From contig NZ_VOHQ01000001.1 of the NCBI RefSeq assembly GCF_009192765.1, forward strand, positions 434,001-498,000: DNA of 64,000 nucleotides, read 5' to 3'. Both the position numbers and the translations under genes were made by a program. Source of the DNA: Agriterribacter humi (GTDB lineage Bacteria; Bacteroidota; Bacteroidia; Chitinophagales; Chitinophagaceae). Positions 8,952 to 16,707 of the stretch are shown one piece after another (position 1 is the first letter of the stretch; each line of letters starts with the position of its first letter). The notes beneath the pieces were generated by a model. The model was not told the DNA's origin. It saw only the letters and a list, made by a program, of their open reading frames with translations, and searched no databases.

Positions 8952-11369
8952 ATGAACCTGTTTTTCTCTTCCATATATCAACGGATCCGCAAACTGAAAA
9001 GAAAAACCAAAATTATTGGGGTTATTGCTATTGCCGGATTGCTATGGTTTTGGATTTGTTTACCTGATCCCCTGTTTCATTCGCCCACTTCTTATGTTAT
9101 TGAAGATGCACAGGGTGAATTGTTGGGCGCAAGCATTACTGCCGACGGGCAATGGCGTTTCCCTTACAATGAAAACGTGCCGGAAAAATTCAGGCAATGC
9201 ATTATAAGTTTTGAAGACAGGCGTTTCAACCACCATCCCGGCATTGATCCTTTAGCTATATTAAGGGCTATACGGCAAAATGTACGCTCTTCCAAAATAG
9301 TGAGCGGTGGCAGTACCATTACCATGCAGGTGATCCGCTTATCACGTAATGAAAACAGGAATATTTTCCAAAAGCTGATCGAGGGTATTTTAGCCGTACG
9401 CCTTGAAATAGCCCGTTCCAAAAATGACATCCTTGCATTGTATGCATCTAATGCACCCTTTGGCAGTAATATAATAGGACTGGATGCGGCAGCATGGCGG
9501 TATTATGGAAGAAGTGCGGATAAGCTTAGTTGGGGCGAGATGGCAATGCTGGCTGTATTGCCCAACGCTCCGGCATTGGTGCATCCGGGAAAAAACAGGC
9601 AGGTATTATTAAGAAAAAGAAATCGTTTACTCGACAGATTGAAAGAACAGGAAAAAATAGACAGTACCACTTGTGAATTGGCGAAACTGGAGCCTTTGCC
9701 GGATGAACCTAAGCCTCTGCCTCAACTGGCGCCCCATTTATTGCAGCGCTTTAAAAAAGAAGCTGCCCCGGGCGATTATACCCGTGTTCAAACCACGATT
9801 AACCGCAACCTGCAAAACACGGTTAGCCAAATTGTTGAGCAGCACCATCGTTTTTTAAAAGGCAATGGTATTAACAACGCCTGTGCATTAGTGCTGGAAG
9901 TTGAAACCGGTAAAACCCTAGCATACGTGGGCAATGCCTATCATCCCGAAAATCCTGAACTGCAAAGCCATGTTGATATCATTACATCGGCCAGGAGCCC
10001 GGGCAGCGCCTTAAAACCTTTATTATATGCCGGCATGCTTACCAATGGATTGTTGCTACCCCATACTTTAGTGCCTGATATTCCCACACAGATCGGTGGA
10101 TATACTCCTCAAAATTTCGACCGCGATTACAATGGTGCAGTTTCGGCGTCCCGTGCCTTATCAAGATCACTAAATGTGCCCGCAGTACGCATGTTGCGTG
10201 ACTATAAATATTCCCGGTTTTATGATTTGCTGAAAAGAACAGGCATCACTACTTTAAACCAGCCGGCAGATCATTACGGACTATCGCTTATATTGGGCGG
10301 CTGTGAAGTGACACTATGGGATTTAGCAGGCGTATATGCCGGAATGGCCAGAGTGCTCAATCATGCAAAAAGAAATAATGGAAAAGTACTGGCAAAGGAT
10401 TTTCATGCGCCCTATTATCTTTCCGCTACCAGCCAACCAATCAACCAATCAACTACTCAGCCAACCAACCAGCCAACCCTCAACTTTATAGATCCCCTAT
10501 CTGCCTGGTATATGTTTCATGCAATGGAGGAAGTAATGCGCCCGGGAGAAGAGGGATTGTGGAAACAGTTCAGTTCATCGCAGCGGGTAGCATGGAAAAC
10601 CGGCACCAGCTTCGGCTTCAGGGATGCATGGGCTATTGGGGTAACGCCACGTTACGTAATTGCCGTATGGGCAGGTAATGGTAACGGAGAAGGAAGGCCC
10701 GGGCTCATTGGTGTGCAGGCTGCAGCGCCCATCATGTTTGATATAGTGCGTGCCCTGCCATCATCGCCATGGTTTGCTGAACCCGGATTACAATATACAA
10801 ATATTGCCATGTGCCGTCAAAGCGGGTTCCGGGCCAATATTAATTGCGGTGATATTGATACGATAAAGGTTTCACCCAATAGCATAAATGTCCCGCTTTG
10901 CCCCTATCACACCATCATTCACTTAGATGTAACCCAACAATACCGGGTAACCGAAAATTGCTCGGCTCCTTCATCTATGGTACATAAAAACTGGTTTGTG
11001 TTACCACCCGCCATAGAATGGTATTACAAAAGAAAACATTTGGATTACCGGACGCTGCCCCCATACCTGCCGGGTTGCGCTGTTTTGGAAATGCGTAAAC
11101 CAATGGCGCTTATTTACCCGGAACCTTATGCCAAAATTTATGTTCCCCGTGAGATAACCGGAGAAAAAGGCCGAACCGTGTTTACAGCCGCCCATCAAAA
11201 AAAGGATGCAAAAATTTTCTGGCACTTAGACGATGAATATATCGGAACTACAGTCCATTTTCATCAAATGGCTTTGGATCCCAAACCAGGCAAACATTTT
11301 TTAACAATTGTAGACGAAACGGGCGAACGGATTACAAGGCAGTTTGAAGTTTTGGAGAAAGGGGAATAA
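8952..11369 (+). CDS. pbpC: penicillin-binding protein 1C (bifunctional peptidoglycan synthase)
   Basis: 805 residues. One N-terminal transmembrane helix (about 20-37), then a GT51 glycosyltransferase domain with the catalytic-glutamate motif FEDRRFNHHPG (about residue 88) and GGSTITMQ. The transpeptidase domain has SALK (Ser352, Lys355), SLN and KTGTSFG, all three active-site motifs. The C-terminal segment of about 100 residues is the PBP1C-specific beta domain. Known role: PBP1C polymerises glycan strands in the periplasm and is found with alpha-2-macroglobulin, probably to repair wall damage after attack. Residues about 494-511 are a Gln/Pro/Thr/Asn-rich stretch encoded by a four-base repeat (see separate entry), placed before KTG. 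Otherwise all domains are complete. Confidence 0.93.
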   Translation: MNLFFSSIYQRIRKLKRKTKIIGVIAIAGLLWFWICLPDPLFHSPTSYVIEDAQGELLGASITADGQWRFPYNENVPEKFRQCIISFEDRRFNHHPGIDPLAILRAIRQNVRSSKIVSGGSTITMQVIRLSRNENRNIFQKLIEGILAVRLEIARSKNDILALYASNAPFGSNIIGLDAAAWRYYGRSADKLSWGEMAMLAVLPNAPALVHPGKNRQVLLRKRNRLLDRLKEQEKIDSTTCELAKLEPLPDEPKPLPQLAPHLLQRFKKEAAPGDYTRVQTTINRNLQNTVSQIVEQHHRFLKGNGINNACALVLEVETGKTLAYVGNAYHPENPELQSHVDIITSARSPGSALKPLLYAGMLTNGLLLPHTLVPDIPTQIGGYTPQNFDRDYNGAVSASRALSRSLNVPAVRMLRDYKYSRFYDLLKRTGITTLNQPADHYGLSLILGGCEVTLWDLAGVYAGMARVLNHAKRNNGKVLAKDFHAPYYLSATSQPINQSTTQPTNQPTLNFIDPLSAWYMFHAMEEVMRPGEEGLWKQFSSSQRVAWKTGTSFGFRDAWAIGVTPRYVIAVWAGNGNGEGRPGLIGVQAAAPIMFDIVRALPSSPWFAEPGLQYTNIAMCRQSGFRANINCGDIDTIKVSPNSINVPLCPYHTIIHLDVTQQYRVTENCSAPSSMVHKNWFVLPPAIEWYYKRKHLDYRTLPPYLPGCAVLEMRKPMALIYPEPYAKIYVPREITGEKGRTVFTAAHQKKDAKIFWHLDDEYIGTTVHFHQMALDPKPGKHFLTIVDETGERITRQFEVLEKGE
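10430..10484 (+). repeat. CAAC/CAAT four-base repeat inside the pbpC reading frame
   Basis: About 13 units of CAAC, CAAT or CAGC in near-perfect four-base register encode a run of Gln, Pro, Asn, Ser and Thr in pbpC. The same word type (AACCAACCAATC) lies in the intergenic gap at 13.62-13.65 kb, which suggests an intergenic repeat family that expanded inside a gene. A change by other than three units would shift the frame. Confidence 0.75.
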
Positions 11370-11719
11370 GCCTTTGCGAATCATTGAGAAGGTCTGTTTG
11401 AATAATCACAGTTCTTAAATATCTAAAAGTGAACTCCCATTCAGCTTATTGCTGAATCGAATCATTCTGGCTTCAGCGCTGGCGCACGGCAGACTTTGTA
11501 TTCTTTGCGTTTTTTCTTAGTGCTCCCTGCCTGCCGGCAAGCAGGTTTGCGGTAAAAAATATAACCGCAAAAGAAATACAAAATTTTTCGCCCGACTGAA
11601 CGCCATTCGGGCGGGCAAAGACCGCTATGGTGTCATAACCTGCAGCAATTTGCACCTTATGCCTTGTACCCTGCAACTTGTACCCTACAACTTGCACCTT
11701 GCAACCTGTACCCTGCACC
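11370..11719. repeat. gene-free 350-bp gap built of repeats and hairpins
   Basis: No convincing gene. In order: a perfect 7-bp hairpin ATTCAGC/GCTGAAT (11439-11457), possibly ending pbpC transcripts; a 20-bp near-palindrome with one mismatched pair (11526-11545, CCTGCCTGCC/GGCAAGCAGG); words such as TTTGCGGTAAAAA shared with the gap at 26.4 kb; an inverted repeat CGCCCGA/TCGGGCG (11589-11613); and from about 11639 to the Rieske stop codon at least ten heptanucleotides of the GKTRCAR type read on the minus strand (GGTGCAG, GGTACAG, GTTGCAA and so on). A leftward reading frame across this gap translates the repeats and is not protein-like. Confidence 0.65.
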
Positions 11720-12148
11720 TTAACTAACCGTCAGGGTATTGTTATTAACCGCAACGGTATACTTTTTCAACGATGATGGAGCTGGTCCCTGGGTTACAGC
11801 TCCGCTGAGATTATACTCACTGCCATGACAGGGGCATTTGAATCCGCTGGCGCCGGCATCGTAATTTACGGTGCACTGCATATGTGTGCAAATAAGGCTT
11901 AATGCCACAAAAGAAGCCGGCACATTGCCTGCTGCCGTTCTGATAACAATTACACTGCCGCCGGTTTTTGAACTTCCTACTGAAGTAAGTTCCGAATTAA
12001 GATTGGCTGTAATCAAAGCATTTCCGCCGCCGGGTGGAGGAGGTGTAACATTATTATCTGAAGATTTGGAACAGGCCGCTAATAAACTTCCCGCGCATAT
12101 GGCTACGGTTGCCTGGCTGATGTCATGAAGAAAATCCCTGCGTTCCAT
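11720..12148 (-). CDS. Rieske (2Fe-2S) lipoprotein
   Basis: 142 residues. The N-terminus combines a twin-arginine-like ERRDFL with a lipobox LLAAC (lipid Cys26), followed by a Pro/Gly linker, so it is likely exported folded and membrane-anchored. Both Rieske boxes are intact: CTHMQC (Cys87, His89, Cys92) and CPCHGS (Cys105, Cys107, His108), giving two Cys and two His cluster ligands and the disulfide pair. It is an electron carrier; no cytochrome b is nearby, so it is not an obvious bc1 subunit. It is the last gene of a leftward unit, 22 bp after the DUF5777 gene. The stop is directly followed by heptanucleotide repeats. Confidence 0.88.
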   Translation of the reverse strand: MERRDFLHDISQATVAICAGSLLAACSKSSDNNVTPPPPGGGNALITANLNSELTSVGSSKTGGSVIVIRTAAGNVPASFVALSLICTHMQCTVNYDAGASGFKCPCHGSEYNLSGAVTQGPAPSSLKKYTVAVNNNTLTVS

Positions 12149-12170
12149 ATATTTTTTTTATGATGAACAA

Positions 12171-13076
12171 TTAACGTTTTTTAGCAAGATTGAAAGCACG
12201 TGAAATATTGAAGCCAAAATAAATATCACCCTTGCCCCAGCTTCCGGTGGTACGTCCAAGGAACAAAGGTTCCACCATACCCTGCGAATTGGTAACATGC
12301 ACCTGGAAAACATGTCCCCCCGTTTCAATATCAAAGCCGGCCGAAAATGAATTGTACACTTTAAATGAATTGACCTGGTTATCCGGCAGGTAATTATACT
12401 CTACATTTATGCTTGAACGTTTGGTGATCTTCATTCTACCTCCTATGCCCAATACAAATACATCATTTTTATCGGCTACCGTTGGCACCAGGTTATAATG
12501 GAGGTAAGCCGGAGATAATTGTATTGACAAATTCCTGTTCAACTTCCTAGCTACCAGCAATTGCAAAGTATAATTGGTGCGGTATCTGGCATTGAGATAC
12601 GGTTTATCAGTATACCTTAACGAAGTATAAGCTATACCTGCCAGCGCGGTAACCGAAAGCGGAATACGCCCTCCGGGGCCTTCTGATTGACGCAATAGCT
12701 TACCTTTTAAATATCCGTCATAAGTTTTCTGAAATGTACTTCGGCCAATGCCCACCGTTAGTTCATCGGTTAATCCATAGTCAAATCCCATACGCATGGT
12801 AGCATTGTCTAATCCGAAAAATTCGTATGCGCCTTCATTTATTTTTCCAAAACGATGCATGATCATAAACAACAGCACTCCTTTGGCCGGTGTTTCCACA
12901 GAGTGTGTATTAATGATATGCGTGGCCTTGAATGTTCCGGTAACATGGCCGCCCTGTTTATTCACCATCATGGAATCTTCCAGCATATTCAGCAAACTGG
13001 AATCCTGCGCCATTGCGATCTTACCGAAGCCAGTGCATAAAAAGAAAAACAATGCATAATATTTCATACGATTCAT
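12171..13076 (-). CDS. DUF5777 family beta-barrel protein
   Basis: 301 residues with a signal peptide (about 1-23, ending AMAQ). The remainder alternates polar and hydrophobic residues with many aromatic girdle positions and ends in ...FGFNISRAFNLAKKR, typical of an outer-membrane barrel. It matches what I know of DUF5777, a Bacteroidota barrel family of unknown function often found beside YceI and cytochrome genes. The start codon overlaps the YceI stop (ATGA, 4 bp), which shows translational coupling. In this position it may be the outer-membrane part of a redox or small-molecule module; that is inference from context only. Confidence 0.8.
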   Translation of the reverse strand: MNRMKYYALFFFLCTGFGKIAMAQDSSLLNMLEDSMMVNKQGGHVTGTFKATHIINTHSVETPAKGVLLFMIMHRFGKINEGAYEFFGLDNATMRMGFDYGLTDELTVGIGRSTFQKTYDGYLKGKLLRQSEGPGGRIPLSVTALAGIAYTSLRYTDKPYLNARYRTNYTLQLLVARKLNRNLSIQLSPAYLHYNLVPTVADKNDVFVLGIGGRMKITKRSSINVEYNYLPDNQVNSFKVYNSFSAGFDIETGGHVFQVHVTNSQGMVEPLFLGRTTGSWGKGDIYFGFNISRAFNLAKKR

Positions 13077-13618
13077 TTTACAGGTTTGCAGTCAATTTTT
13101 ACCTGCACATCAATTTGTTTGGCAATCTTGTCTCTTACAATACCCGGGATTTCGATATCAAAATCCTGCGGCAAAAGATTAAAACGGGCCGTTCCCGTTA
13201 AACCATCCCCGGTAATCTCAATAGTTGCCGGAGTATTAACAGATTTTTCCACACCATGTAATGTAAGCACACCCTGCGCCTGAACATTGTATACTCCTGG
13301 TTTCTGCGGATCAACATCGCCGGTAAATGTTCCTTTAAAAGTAGATTTGGGATGCCTGTCGCTTTCTACATAATTTTCATTAAAATGCTCCTGCATCAGT
13401 TCCTTCCTGAATAAAAAACTTTTCATGAGCATGGAAAAAGCGATTGTCTTTTTGGAAAGATCAATAGCGGCATATACCTGGTTATTTTCTGCCTTAATGT
13501 CTTCCATTGGTGTTTTGGAAAAAAAATTGATCACACCCGTCCTGGTGATATACACCTGTGCTGATGCCGCCGAAATTATAAGTCCGCAGCACGCAATAAG
13601 TAATACAGATTTCTTCAT
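13073..13618 (-). CDS. YceI family protein, secreted
   Basis: 181 residues from the ATG at 13616-13618, directly before a clear signal peptide (MKKSVLLIACCGLIISAASA). The frame is open further upstream, but that stretch translates repeats and the tail of the cytochrome gene region. The YceI lipocalin-like barrel is recognisable by SDRHPKSTFKG, LTLHGVEK and the closing LLPQDFDIEIPGIVRDKI. Family members bind isoprenoid-type lipids in the periplasm; some are linked to respiration. It lies between a c-type cytochrome lipoprotein and the DUF5777 barrel, which it overlaps by 4 bp. The ligand is unknown. Confidence 0.88.
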   Translation of the reverse strand: MKKSVLLIACCGLIISAASAQVYITRTGVINFFSKTPMEDIKAENNQVYAAIDLSKKTIAFSMLMKSFLFRKELMQEHFNENYVESDRHPKSTFKGTFTGDVDPQKPGVYNVQAQGVLTLHGVEKSVNTPATIEITGDGLTGTARFNLLPQDFDIEIPGIVRDKIAKQIDVQVKIDCKPVK

Positions 13619-13722
13619 AATTGGTTGATTTGCTGATTGGTTGGTTGATTCTCTTCCTTCATCAGGGATGGACACCCTGCAACCTGCAACTTGTAACTTG
13701 TCCTGTAACCTGCAACCTGTCT
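13619..13722. repeat. heptanucleotide and CAAC-type repeats inside the operon
   Basis: The 104-bp gap between the cytochrome stop and the YceI start is nearly all repeat. Read on the minus strand it starts within six bases of the stop with GTTGCAG, GTTACAG, later GTTACAA, GTTGCAG, GTTGCAG, then a short unique stretch, then CAACCAACCAATC-type words up to the YceI start. The latter words match the repeat within pbpC. Confidence 0.7.
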
Positions 13723-14094
13723 CTAATCCTGCTTCGCTCCTGCCACTATCCACGCTTTTATTTTATTGATCTCGCAGTCAGAGAGCTTGCCTCCGTTATC
13801 TGGCATCGGAGGATAGCCGCTGGCGTGGGTAATTACCCCTACGAGGTTGCCGTTATCGGCCTGCGTTTTAAGATTAGCATATCCATCTAAACTAACATTA
13901 CCATTTACGATACCATTGGCATGACAGGAATAACAATTGGTTGTAATAATGGGTAAAATATCTGCATTGTATTTCATGCCGCTGGTATCGCATTGCTGTA
14001 CTGTCATCAACATATCTTCGGATGCTTTGGAACAGCTACCCAAAGCTGAAATAAAAAGAATCAGAGCCCATATATATAGAAGACTACGGATCAT
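13723..14094 (-). CDS. c-type cytochrome lipoprotein
   Basis: 123 residues. Signal peptide with lipobox LGSC (lipid Cys21). One haem-binding motif CYSCH (Cys54, Cys57, His58) and a plausible axial Met in YPPMPDNGG (Met97), followed by the closing helix IKAWIVAGA that is usual in class I cytochromes. It is a single-haem electron carrier at the membrane. Gaps to the OB-fold gene upstream (12 bp) and YceI downstream (104 bp of repeats) suggest one transcript. The nearest kin are the small cytochrome c lipoproteins of Bacteroidota that accompany YceI and DUF5777; the redox partner is unknown. Confidence 0.88.
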   Translation of the reverse strand: MIRSLLYIWALILFISALGSCSKASEDMLMTVQQCDTSGMKYNADILPIITTNCYSCHANGIVNGNVSLDGYANLKTQADNGNLVGVITHASGYPPMPDNGGKLSDCEINKIKAWIVAGAKQD

Positions 14095-14106
14095 ACGCTT
14101 AAGATT

Positions 14107-14526
14107 TTATAAAATGATGATGCAATCGGTTAAGTTAACATCCATGTTAAAGCCTGTGCATTTTCCTTTCACCACTATTTCCATCCCTTTTTTTACATGA
14201 TTCGACTCTAATGCTGATGCCGGTGAAAAAAAACAACTTATACCTCCTCCCTCCGGCTGCATACCCAGTATTAACACTGCATCATTGCCATTAAGGATAA
14301 TATCATCCACCTTTCCTTTAACTTCAACTACTTTGTTTAAAAACTTTTCATTCGCCGCAGTCTCATCGGTACTATAACCTTCATACAAAAGCGCGGCGCT
14401 GATAGTCAGTTGTGTGTCTTTACCGGCTATGCCTTCCCGGGGCTTATTGTACCAGTACCAGGCAACTGCCAGGCATACGGCTACCACTGCCAAAAAAAGA
14501 ATTATTTTTTTTCGCATATACTTCAA
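14107..14526 (-). CDS. OB-fold (tRNA_anti-like) membrane-anchored protein
   Basis: 139 residues. A short positive N-terminus and one membrane helix (about 7-25) are followed by an outside domain containing KVVEVKGKVDDI, ISCFFSP and VVKGKCTGFNMDVNLTDC, the typical strand pattern of the tRNA_anti-like OB-fold family of Bacteroidota. Despite the name, this family has no shown role in tRNA; the domain is predicted outside the cytoplasm. Function unknown. It lies 14 bp after the barrel gene and 12 bp before the cytochrome gene, so it belongs to the same transcript. The start could also be the Met four codons in. Confidence 0.75.
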   Translation of the reverse strand: MKYMRKKIILFLAVVAVCLAVAWYWYNKPREGIAGKDTQLTISAALLYEGYSTDETAANEKFLNKVVEVKGKVDDIILNGNDAVLILGMQPEGGGISCFFSPASALESNHVKKGMEIVVKGKCTGFNMDVNLTDCIIIL

Positions 14527-14540
14527 TGCTATTGCTATGG

Positions 14541-15902
14541 TTAATGGAATTTTTTTCCGATACCTATAAATATACCACCACTGTTTAGTGAAAGATTACC
14601 CTTGCCCATACCGGAAACAGGCAACCTGAAATAAGGCTCTACACGAAACTGAAAGGATTTCCCGATCCTTCGTTCATACCCCAGCCCCAGGTTTATAGCT
14701 GCCATCCAGGCTTGTGAATTTTCTTTGTATGTATACCCTTTTGTATGTACATCTCCATAGTATTCATACGTGTAATCGTAATATTCTTTGTTCATCAAAT
14801 AAGAAGACATGCCGCCCGTAATGAACCAGTCGTTCCTTTTACCGGTACTGAAATTATAGCGTATATTAACCGGTATAGTGATCATATGGCAATTCCCGTC
14901 AACCGAATAAATTTCTGCATTGTTCCAGTATTGACCCAGTTTAGATTTATCAAAATATTCACCTTTAGTATAGTATAATTTCTTTTCCCATAATGCCCCG
15001 GCTTCCACATTCCACCGTTTATTGATCCGGTAGCCGAACAATAACCCCGCACCATATCCTAAACCCGATATTTTTTGAAACTTAACCGTACTTATATCGG
15101 GAGATAGTAGTGCCTGCACATAGAAATACCGGTTTTTGGTTAAAGGTGAAACCGGTTTTGTTTGTTCCCGTGGCAGCGGATCCTGTTGAACCGTGCTGCT
15201 TTGCATTATATATTGTTCCACTGTTAGCGCGGGCAATACCATGCTCCTCATGCCAATTTTTTGCAGGAGCAAAGCAGGTGCATACGACAAACCCCTTAAT
15301 GACTCTCCTGCTTTGTCCTGCATATTTCCCAACTTGCCCTTGTAACTGGCTTCATGCTGTGAACTTCCATTAACATAAGGTAAAGGTGCGGCGTTTGCCC
15401 TTTTATAACGGGTATATTGATTTTCAGGATCATTTTTTGATAGTGCATTGTTCCGCTTTTTACTAACGTTATGGCCCAAATGCAAATCGCCGGTTTTGTT
15501 TACATCTCTTATCAAAGAACTGCTATTGGCTTGGTCATGGACGGAACTGCTGCCTGATTTTGTTTTATTTGCGCCTGTAAAATCAATGTCATGCGCTGCA
15601 CCAGCAGGCTGCATCTTAATGGCGCCGGGCTGCTGGTAAGTAACTTCACCTGCATTTTTTACCGGGCGTTTATTAAAGTTTTTTTCCCAGGTGTTATGCG
15701 CCATCCACCCGGCAGGGAACAACAGGAACCACCAGAAAATAAACCGGCGTTTCTTCTTTTTGCCCGCTTCCGGTAAGTTTTGCCCGCCATGTAAAGTGGC
15801 ATGCACCCCTTCCCAGTCAGACGCCTTTTGGGTATCCACCTCATAGTTTTCCGCAGCTTTACGGAAAACCTCTTCCATATCATCGTTCTTCAGGTAAAAC
15901 AT
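14541..15902 (-). CDS. anti-sigma-like N-terminus fused to an outer-membrane-type beta-barrel
   Basis: 453 residues. Residues 1-47 are charged and cytoplasmic-like (EEVFRKAAENYEV, SDWEGV, as in Bacteroidota anti-sigma partners), followed by KKKKRR and one membrane helix (about 54-68). A long Ser/Asn-rich linker comes next, then a C-terminal domain from about residue 268 with barrel-type strands and the ending GIFIGIGKKFH. The first ATG overlaps the sigma-factor stop by 13 bp; a second Met at residue 9 is also possible. Context and N-terminus suggest it binds or regulates the ECF sigma factor encoded just upstream. How a protein with an inner-membrane helix places a barrel in the outer membrane is unclear. 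Confidence 0.72.
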   Translation of the reverse strand: MFYLKNDDMEEVFRKAAENYEVDTQKASDWEGVHATLHGGQNLPEAGKKKKRRFIFWWFLLFPAGWMAHNTWEKNFNKRPVKNAGEVTYQQPGAIKMQPAGAAHDIDFTGANKTKSGSSSVHDQANSSSLIRDVNKTGDLHLGHNVSKKRNNALSKNDPENQYTRYKRANAAPLPYVNGSSQHEASYKGKLGNMQDKAGESLRGLSYAPALLLQKIGMRSMVLPALTVEQYIMQSSTVQQDPLPREQTKPVSPLTKNRYFYVQALLSPDISTVKFQKISGLGYGAGLLFGYRINKRWNVEAGALWEKKLYYTKGEYFDKSKLGQYWNNAEIYSVDGNCHMITIPVNIRYNFSTGKRNDWFITGGMSSYLMNKEYYDYTYEYYGDVHTKGYTYKENSQAWMAAINLGLGYERRIGKSFQFRVEPYFRLPVSGMGKGNLSLNSGGIFIGIGKKFH

Positions 15903-16525
15903 AACACATTATCCTTATTATCTTTTACAAGGTATTTTTGCAGAAACGCCCTGGCCCTGGCAAGGTTCGATTTTGATGTACCAACAGATATGCCCAGTAT
16001 CTTCCCGATTTCCTGGTGCGAATAACCGTCAATTACATACATATTGAACACGGCCCTGTATGAGGGACTCAACTTTCTTATCAGTTCAATGATTTCTTTA
16101 TACAGCAACTGCTCATCCGATCTTACTTCCGCTTCATGACCGTTCCACGCATCTTCTGTTATAGGTTGATACTTTTTTTGTGCCTGGTTTACACGTATAT
16201 GGTCTATAGCCGTATTAACTATTATCCTGCGCATCCAGGCCATCAATAAGCTTTCCACATTAGCAGCATGCTGGTATTCAAATTTGCCGAAAGCCCGGAA
16301 TATCTTTATGAAAGCATCATTCGTAACTTCAGCGGCGGCTTCATAGGAACTGAGATAACGGTATACCGTTTTCAATGCAAATCCCAGGTATTTTTCGTAA
16401 AAAACCTTCTGACATTTCGCATCATTGGCAGCACAGCCCTTTATCAGATATAACAATTGTTCCAAACCGCGGTAAACTTTATTGCTATTAATTACGGGGT
16501 TTGCTGAGCAAAGGTTGCGCAGCAA
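15890..16525 (-). CDS. ECF-type RNA polymerase sigma-70 factor
   Basis: 211 residues. Region 2 is visible at about residues 38-100 (FYEKYLGFALKTVYRY, EVTNDAFIKIF, WMRRIIVNTAIDHIR) and region 4 at about 145-200 (LSPSYRAVFNMYVIDGYSHQEIGKILGISVGTSKSNLARAR, split here as YRAVFNMYVIDGYSHQEI plus GISVGTSKSNLARAR). The start is uncertain: the first 25 residues are weakly conserved in character and a TTG near residue 21 is an alternative. It heads the leftward seven-gene unit and overlaps the barrel/anti-sigma gene by 13 bp, so it probably controls the redox cluster in response to an envelope signal. Confidence 0.85.
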   Translation of the reverse strand: MLRNLCSANPVINSNKVYRGLEQLLYLIKGCAANDAKCQKVFYEKYLGFALKTVYRYLSSYEAAAEVTNDAFIKIFRAFGKFEYQHAANVESLLMAWMRRIIVNTAIDHIRVNQAQKKYQPITEDAWNGHEAEVRSDEQLLYKEIIELIRKLSPSYRAVFNMYVIDGYSHQEIGKILGISVGTSKSNLARARAFLQKYLVKDNKDNVLCFT

Positions 16526-16707
16526 CCCTAAATTTTTACCCTTGTTAAAAAAACAGAGGGGTAAAGATTTATCAAAGGTATGTGGTTGGTTTGCAGATAC
16601 GGCAAAAAGGGAAATTGATAATTTCCCTGTAAAACGGTTACAAATTCAAAAGTTTGGGTTCCTTTTTAAAGCCGGTGCCTGCTTAAAGGAAGGTATGGAT
16701 ATATGGT

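Noticed and set aside
10430-10484. CAAC/CAAT run as a CRISPR-like or mobile element
   Set aside because: It is a simple four-base repeat in frame within pbpC with no spacers or terminal inverted repeats.
11473-11718. Leftward 81-codon frame after the Rieske gene
   Set aside because: It translates the heptanucleotide repeats and palindromes of the gap, so no gene is claimed.
13619-13753. N-terminal extension of YceI by 45 codons
   Set aside because: The extension translates repeats and overlaps the cytochrome gene; the signal peptide starts at 13618.
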